Source: an uncultured Prevotella sp. (GTDB lineage: Bacteria; Bacteroidota; Bacteroidia; Bacteroidales; Bacteroidaceae). From it: a stretch of DNA of 8,967 bases. The notes below the pieces were generated by a model. The model did not search any database, was not told the DNA's origin, and saw nothing but the letters and a program-made list of their open reading frames with translations. A program made the translations under genes and the position numbers. Shown piece after piece: positions 6,552 through 8,967 of this stretch. The stretch spans positions 1-8,967 of the forward strand of contig CAJMAO010000066.1 of the NCBI GenBank assembly GCA_905211345.1, in the 5' to 3' direction. How positions within the stretch are numbered: position 1 is the stretch's first letter; every line of letters begins with the position of its first letter.

Positions 6552-6557
6552 CCTCCT
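6552..6557 (-). promoter_or_regulatory. Shine-Dalgarno sequence for the TerB-like gene
   Basis: AGGAGG lies 10 bases before the ATG of the TerB-like gene, in the 20-bp gap after the Lys-rich gene. None of the other genes in the window has such a strong site; they have A/T-rich leaders as is usual in Bacteroidota. It confirms the start at 6541. Confidence 0.55.
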
Positions 6558-6561
6558 GTTT

Positions 6562-6816
6562 TTAATAACCGAAAAGTCGTTTCAGCCTGTTCTTCAGGCT
6601 ACCCTTGGCGCGACGCGCCTTTGCCATGTTGGCAGCCATCTGCTTATACTCTTTCGTGCGTTTGTCCACTTTGCCTGCGGCTGTCTTCTTCAGCCTCGGC
6701 TTTGCCGGTGCCGCGCCTTTCGCCTTTGCCGCGCGAGCCTTGGCCAAGCGCGCCTTGAGTTCCTTATACTCCTTGGTGCGCTTATCCATCTTTCCTGATG
6801 CTGTTACCTTTACCAT
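6562..6816 (-). CDS. 84-aa Lys/Arg/Ala-rich protein with internal duplication
   Basis: The product is about one-third Lys/Arg and consists of two copies of a ~27-residue unit. Residues 5-31 contain ASGKMDKRTKEYKELK followed by ARLAKARAAK. Residues 45-71 contain AAGKVDKRTKEYKQM followed by NMAKARRAK. A Gly/Ala/Pro-rich linker separates them, and the tail is basic (SLKNRLKRLFGY). The composition resembles histone-H1-like or other nucleic-acid-binding tails, but the unit itself is not one I can name. It is the first gene of the tightly spaced series (20 bp before the TerB-like gene). Its ATG at 6816 follows a very A/T-rich leader. A function in DNA or RNA binding is inferred from charge only. 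Confidence 0.65.
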   Translation of the reverse strand: MVKVTASGKMDKRTKEYKELKARLAKARAAKAKGAAPAKPRLKKTAAGKVDKRTKEYKQMAANMAKARRAKGSLKNRLKRLFGY

Positions 6817-6860
6817 GTTTTTATTTTTTTATAAATACCCACAATTAGGAAACACCCGCC

Positions 6861-6972
6861 GTAGGGACATAATTCATTATGTCCGCACGCTCTGAAAGAG
6901 CGTTTAATCACCTGTATATCAGTGTAATACGTTTCTCGCGAAACGTGTGGACATAATGAATTATGTCCCTAC
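6861..6972. repeat. 112-bp composite palindromic intergenic element
   Basis: The two ends are perfect 24-bp inverted repeats (6861-6884 and 6949-6972). Each arm is itself a palindrome, GGACATAAT-TC-ATTATGTCC on the left. Inside are two further hairpins: ACGCTCT/AGAGCGT (6887-6893 with 6897-6903, loop GAA) and ACGTTTC/GAAACGT (6929-6935 with 6940-6946, loop TCGC). The element sits 45 bp upstream of the 84-aa gene. It has no coding capacity and looks like a REP-like or miniature mobile intergenic repeat. As RNA it would form a long double-stranded arm. It could insulate the 269-aa gene from the downstream series or act as a bidirectional processing site. Confidence 0.8.
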
Positions 6973-7015
6973 AGTTGCAGTTTGCAGATATTATTTTTTT
7001 TGTCAGCAGACAAGC

Positions 7016-7094
7016 CTTGTCACTTGTCAACTTGTCACTCGTCTGCTTGTCTACTCGTTCCTCGTCTACTCGTCAACTTGTCAACTCGTCAACT
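7016..7094. repeat. Degenerate tandem repeat, 7-8 bp unit CTYGTCWA
   Basis: About ten copies of a unit close to CTTGTCAA / CTCGTCAA run from 7016 to 7094, with some copies one base shorter. The array ends four bases before the stop codon of the 269-aa gene. Such C-T-[TC]-G-T-C-A-A arrays are a kind of intergenic repeat I associate with Bacteroidales genomes. There are no spacers, so this is not a CRISPR array. Confidence 0.8.
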
Positions 7095-7098
7095 AATC

Positions 7099-7908
7099 TC
7101 ACTTATTCTCGTTAATAAAATCCACCAGCTTAGAGCCAAACGTTTGGGTGTTCCACGTCGGTTCATAGTTGAAGCCCACATTGCCGGCTATCTCACGCAG
7201 TACGGATATGGTGTTGCCATATATGCGGTAAGTTTCCACCGTGCCCGACGGACGTATGGCGATGGTATATTCGCCAATCGTGGCTTGCCTTGTACCTTGA
7301 CCGTAAGCCTTGACAAGCGTCAGACCGAAACGGCGCGTGTTCCAGTCGGGGTCATACTGAAAACCGACCGTTTGGGCGGCCTCGCGCAGTGACGCGCGCA
7401 CATTATCGTAAATGCGGAACACCTCAACAGAGTTGTTTGCCTTCACCGTGATGATATATTCGCCCGAAATGGCAGACTTCTTCGCCGGCACATACTTGTC
7501 GGCATCAGCCACTTCAGCCGGTGCCGCACCATCCACCTCCGCCTCGTCGGCGGCATACTGCTGTTCGAGCAAGGCCTGCATCTTGGCTTTCGTGGCATTT
7601 TTTGGTATGTCGCAAACGGTTGACAGAGTGTATTCGTCGAGGGCGAGCACCCAGTCGTCTGGCGAAGCTACCTGCACCTTTATGCCGAACTTGTCTGACA
7701 TTTCCTGTTCAAATTCGCCCACGGTCATGTTCTCGGTGCATTCCACCTGCCCCGAAACCGTGTCGCCCGTGCGTATCGAAGCCAGCGTTGCTTCGTCGTC
7801 GGCTTTCTTGTTGCCGTTATAAACGCGAAGCGTCCCTCCGAATGTTTCCTTAAAGTGGTCTTTCAGGGTCTTGACCCTCAAACGACCGTCAATAGCAAAA
7901 GTCTTCAT
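7099..7908 (-). CDS. 269-aa protein built from two different tandem duplications
   Basis: Residues 5-50 (…GRLRVKTLKDHFKETFG, LRVY, DDEATLASIR) and 54-99 (…MTVGEFEQEMSDKFG, VQVASPDD, EYTLS) are two copies of the same ~45-residue unit found in the 104-aa protein at 3468-3782. A helical and acidic linker follows (about 100-145). Residues 146-203 and 209-268 are two copies of a second, unrelated unit of about 58 residues. Each starts with GEY-I-I/A followed by a polar turn. The shared core is V-E-x-[FY]-R-I-Y, then a helix (LREAAQTVGF / LREIAGNVGF), then Y-[DE]-P-x-W-N-T-[RQ]-x-F-G. No membrane segment, signal peptide or catalytic motif is visible. It is the first complete gene after the gene-poor region and has a long candidate leader upstream. 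I recognise no named family for either unit. Confidence 0.8.
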   Translation of the reverse strand: MKTFAIDGRLRVKTLKDHFKETFGGTLRVYNGNKKADDEATLASIRTGDTVSGQVECTENMTVGEFEQEMSDKFGIKVQVASPDDWVLALDEYTLSTVCDIPKNATKAKMQALLEQQYAADEAEVDGAAPAEVADADKYVPAKKSAISGEYIITVKANNSVEVFRIYDNVRASLREAAQTVGFQYDPDWNTRRFGLTLVKAYGQGTRQATIGEYTIAIRPSGTVETYRIYGNTISVLREIAGNVGFNYEPTWNTQTFGSKLVDFINENK

Positions 7909-8275
7909 ATCAAATAAGGTTTATTGTTTTGGTAAATCAATTGATTTTGGCAGAAAAAGGACGAGCAGAAAGCCTTGCCCCTTGCCTGCCGAAAGTTCAG
8001 CACACAACAATCCCTGCACCGACCGTAGCCGGCGCATACAAAACGGATGAAAGCAAAACGGAAAGTAACGTTGCAAAGACTTATTGCGCCTTTGCCGTAA
8101 TGGATTAGTGTAAAAATACCCCCCCCGAAAAGTTTTTAAGCGATAAGACCAAGTTCCGCATAGATAACAATCATCACCTGCAAGCTCAAAAAGCCTACAA
8201 ACAGTTAATTATTATCCTGCAAGACGGGACTCAGGACGTATGTGAATGTTTCGCTTTAAGGGGGAAGAGCCGTCC

Positions 8276-8368
8276 CATTACTTTCCTCCGCGGCGTTCAG
8301 TCAAGTGCCGCAGACGAATTGCCAAGGTAATGTAATCTCCCCATCAAGAAGCTACATTGCGTCTTGAT
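8276..8368 (-). ncRNA. Candidate structured leader RNA or small RNA
   Basis: Read on the minus strand, three pairings follow directly after the proposed transcription start. The first is ATCAAGA with TCTTGAT (8362-8368 and 8343-8349, 12-nt loop). The second is an 8-bp stem between 8307-8314 and 8287-8294 (GCGGC/GCCGC core, one G-U pair, 12-nt loop). The third is an outer CATTAC/GTAATG pair (8327-8332 with 8276-8281) enclosing the second. Further GGGAC/GTCCC pairings are possible to the left (8226-8277). I do not recognise it as tmRNA, SRP RNA, 6S or RNase P RNA. The end of the RNA is not defined. Confidence 0.35.
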
Positions 8369-8376
8369 TTGCGATG

Positions 8377-8408
8377 CAAATATATATAAAATATTTTTAA
8401 GCCACAAC
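8377..8408 (-). promoter_or_regulatory. Bacteroides-type promoter, leftward
   Basis: On the minus strand, TATATTTG (8384-8377) matches the TAnnTTTG −7 element. GTTG (8408-8405), one mismatch from TTTG, lies 20 bp upstream, within the usual 19-21 bp spacing. Transcription would start near 8370 and read toward the 269-aa gene and the rest of the cluster. It is the only place in the window's intergenic DNA where I found such a pair. Confidence 0.5.
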
Positions 8409-8455
8409 TTTTAACGTAAATATTTTTCTACGCGGATAATGCCATTCACGGATAG

Positions 8456-8476
8456 GGACGCTCGGTTGGAGCGTCC
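8456..8476. repeat. Hairpin element, 8-bp stem
   Basis: GGACGCTC (8456-8463) and GAGCGTCC (8469-8476) pair around the loop GGTTG. The flanks give TAGGGAC…GTCCG, the same edge bases as the arms of the 6861-6972 element, with a different palindrome between them. It is probably another member of the same intergenic repeat class. A terminator role is not supported, since no T-run follows closely on either strand. Confidence 0.55.
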
Positions 8477-8496
8477 GGGTAACTATTTTAAAATAT

Positions 8497-8619
8497 TAGT
8501 AGTTAAAGTAGTTAAGGAAGTTATCGCTCACTACGTTCGCTAAGTAGTTAAAGACAATAGCCTTTTTTCTTTAGGAGTTAAGGAGTTATGTAGTAAAGGA
8601 GTTAAGACATTAGCCTTTT
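8497..8619. repeat. Degenerate AGTAGTTAA / GGAGTTAA repeats
   Basis: The stretch contains repeated 8-9 bp units (AGTAGTTAA, GGAGTTAA, AGTAGTTAA) interspersed with two copies of a longer motif, GTTAAAGACAATAGCC and GTTAAGACATTAGCC, each followed by a T-run. A partly palindromic TCGCTCACTACGTTCGC lies between (8524-8540). A G/C-rich segment with CCCCTCGGGG follows at about 8623-8650. These are repeat types I associate with Bacteroidales intergenic DNA. No gene is present. Confidence 0.6.
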
Positions 8620-8832
8620 CATTCCCCTCGGGGAGGTTGGGAGGGGGCTGCATTACACGGACACTCAAGCCGAACATCCATACACGTGGATGGCAACATG
8701 ACGGAGGACGAATGCCGTGTTTCATCGGATTGTACGGAACGGAACTATGAATGTAATGCAGCGGATTATGCCGAACTCACGCTAAAAGGACACAAACGAC
8801 TGCATAAAAGGATGCCAACGGGAACGCAAAAG

Positions 8833-8859
8833 GGCACCTTTCAGCGCGTGAAAGGTGCC
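8833..8859 (-). terminator. Intrinsic terminator of the right-edge gene
   Basis: GGCACCTTTCA (8833-8843) and TGAAAGGTGCC (8849-8859) form a perfect 11-bp stem with a five-base loop. On the minus strand it is followed by CCTTTT, a short T-run. It lies 15 bp after the stop codon of the gene at 8875-8967, so it should end leftward transcription before the cluster. Confidence 0.8.
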
Positions 8860-8874
8860 ATTGGCTCTAGTTAA

Positions 8875-8967
8875 TTATACCGTTGCAAACTTGACATTAT
8901 AATGGTTCATGTAAAGTCCAAGCAGTTCATCTGCCTGGTCATTGCAGAACTTCAGCACGGTCTCTTT
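8875..8967 (-). CDS. C-terminal end of a gene cut by the window edge
   Basis: The minus strand is open from the right edge to a TAA at 8875-8877, encoding the last 30 residues of a protein (…VLKFCNDQADELLGLYMNHY… ending VKFATV). The start lies outside the window. The piece is too short for me to assign a family. The intrinsic terminator just downstream supports it being a real gene 3' end and separates it transcriptionally from the cluster to the left. Confidence 0.65.
   Translation of the reverse strand, partial: KETVLKFCNDQADELLGLYMNHYNVKFATV

Larger units (their letters stand above)
7909..8874. other. Gene-poor region of about 966 bp
   Basis: I find no convincing gene here. Moving left from 8874 it contains an intrinsic terminator (8833-8859), a stretch with repeat-like Bacteroidota sequence (8497-8650), a hairpin (8456-8476) and a candidate promoter (8377-8408). 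After these comes a stem-loop-rich leader (8276-8368), then about 350 bp of mixed sequence with a run of eight C (8119-8126) before the ATG at 7908. If the promoter is real, the 5' untranslated leader of the 269-aa gene would be about 460 nt, unusually long. Confidence 0.6.

Noticed and set aside
6168..6758. Plus-strand frame of 196 codons
   Set aside because: It is antisense to the TerB-like and Lys-rich genes. Its Ser/Ala-rich low-complexity product mirrors the G/C-rich codons of those genes.
7016..7094. CRISPR-like array
   Set aside because: The units are 7-8 bp and contiguous with no unique spacers, and no cas gene is present.
7866..7879. AGGGTC-TT-GACCCT palindrome
   Set aside because: It is inside the coding sequence of the 269-aa protein near its start and is short enough to be chance.
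8119..8126. Run of eight C as a phase-variable switch
   Set aside because: It lies in a proposed untranslated leader about 210 bp from the start codon and not in a promoter spacer that I can identify. The homopolymer alone is not enough evidence.
8686..8874. Plus-strand open frame of 62 codons
   Set aside because: It runs straight through the perfect terminator hairpin of the right-edge gene, lies among intergenic repeats and has an odd Cys-containing composition with no recognisable motif.

Overview
The window looks like an accessory region from the phylum Bacteroidota, probably order Bacteroidales. Four things point there: protein families common in that group; A/T-rich sequence rather than Shine-Dalgarno sites before most start codons; one good match to the Bacteroides-type promoter (TTTG / TAnnTTTG); and several kinds of short intergenic repeat that I associate with these genomes. 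I could not search a database, so the taxonomy is an inference. I saw no tRNA, rRNA, CRISPR array, integrase or transposase.

Every convincing gene is on the minus strand, so transcription runs right to left. The layout from right to left is as follows. A gene that enters at the right edge ends at 8875 and is followed by a clear intrinsic terminator (8833-8859). Next is a gene-poor stretch of about 970 bp with Bacteroidota-type repeats, a hairpin element, a candidate promoter (8377-8408) and a stem-loop-rich leader. Then comes a 269-aa protein made of two different tandem duplications (7099-7908). A repeat-filled gap follows (7016-7094 tandem repeat; 6861-6972 palindromic element). A compact series comes after that: an 84-aa Lys-rich protein, a TerB-like protein, a PD-(D/E)XK nuclease-like protein overlapping it by 20 bp, a 94-aa coiled-coil protein, an inner-membrane OmpA-domain protein and a 73-aa membrane peptide. 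After 66 bp there is a 104-aa protein homologous to the front of the 269-aa protein. Then come a 56-aa basic protein, a DUF1232/YkvA-like protein and, after another gap, a 587-aa KAP-family P-loop NTPase (332-2095). The left 331 bp hold at most a degraded or uncertain ORF.

The genes do not match a system I can name. Two links inside the window argue that they belong together. First, the C-terminal ~119 residues of the KAP NTPase and the cytoplasmic N-terminal ~110 residues of the OmpA-domain protein appear to be the same domain. This suggests both ends of the locus bind a common partner or each other. Second, a ~45-residue repeat occurs four times, two copies in each of two proteins that bracket the cluster. 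My working hypothesis is an envelope-spanning, ATP-driven system. The NTPase and TerB/DUF1232 proteins would act at the inner membrane, the OmpA domain would hold peptidoglycan, and the nuclease-like protein would be a possible effector. A role in phage or stress defence is inference only.
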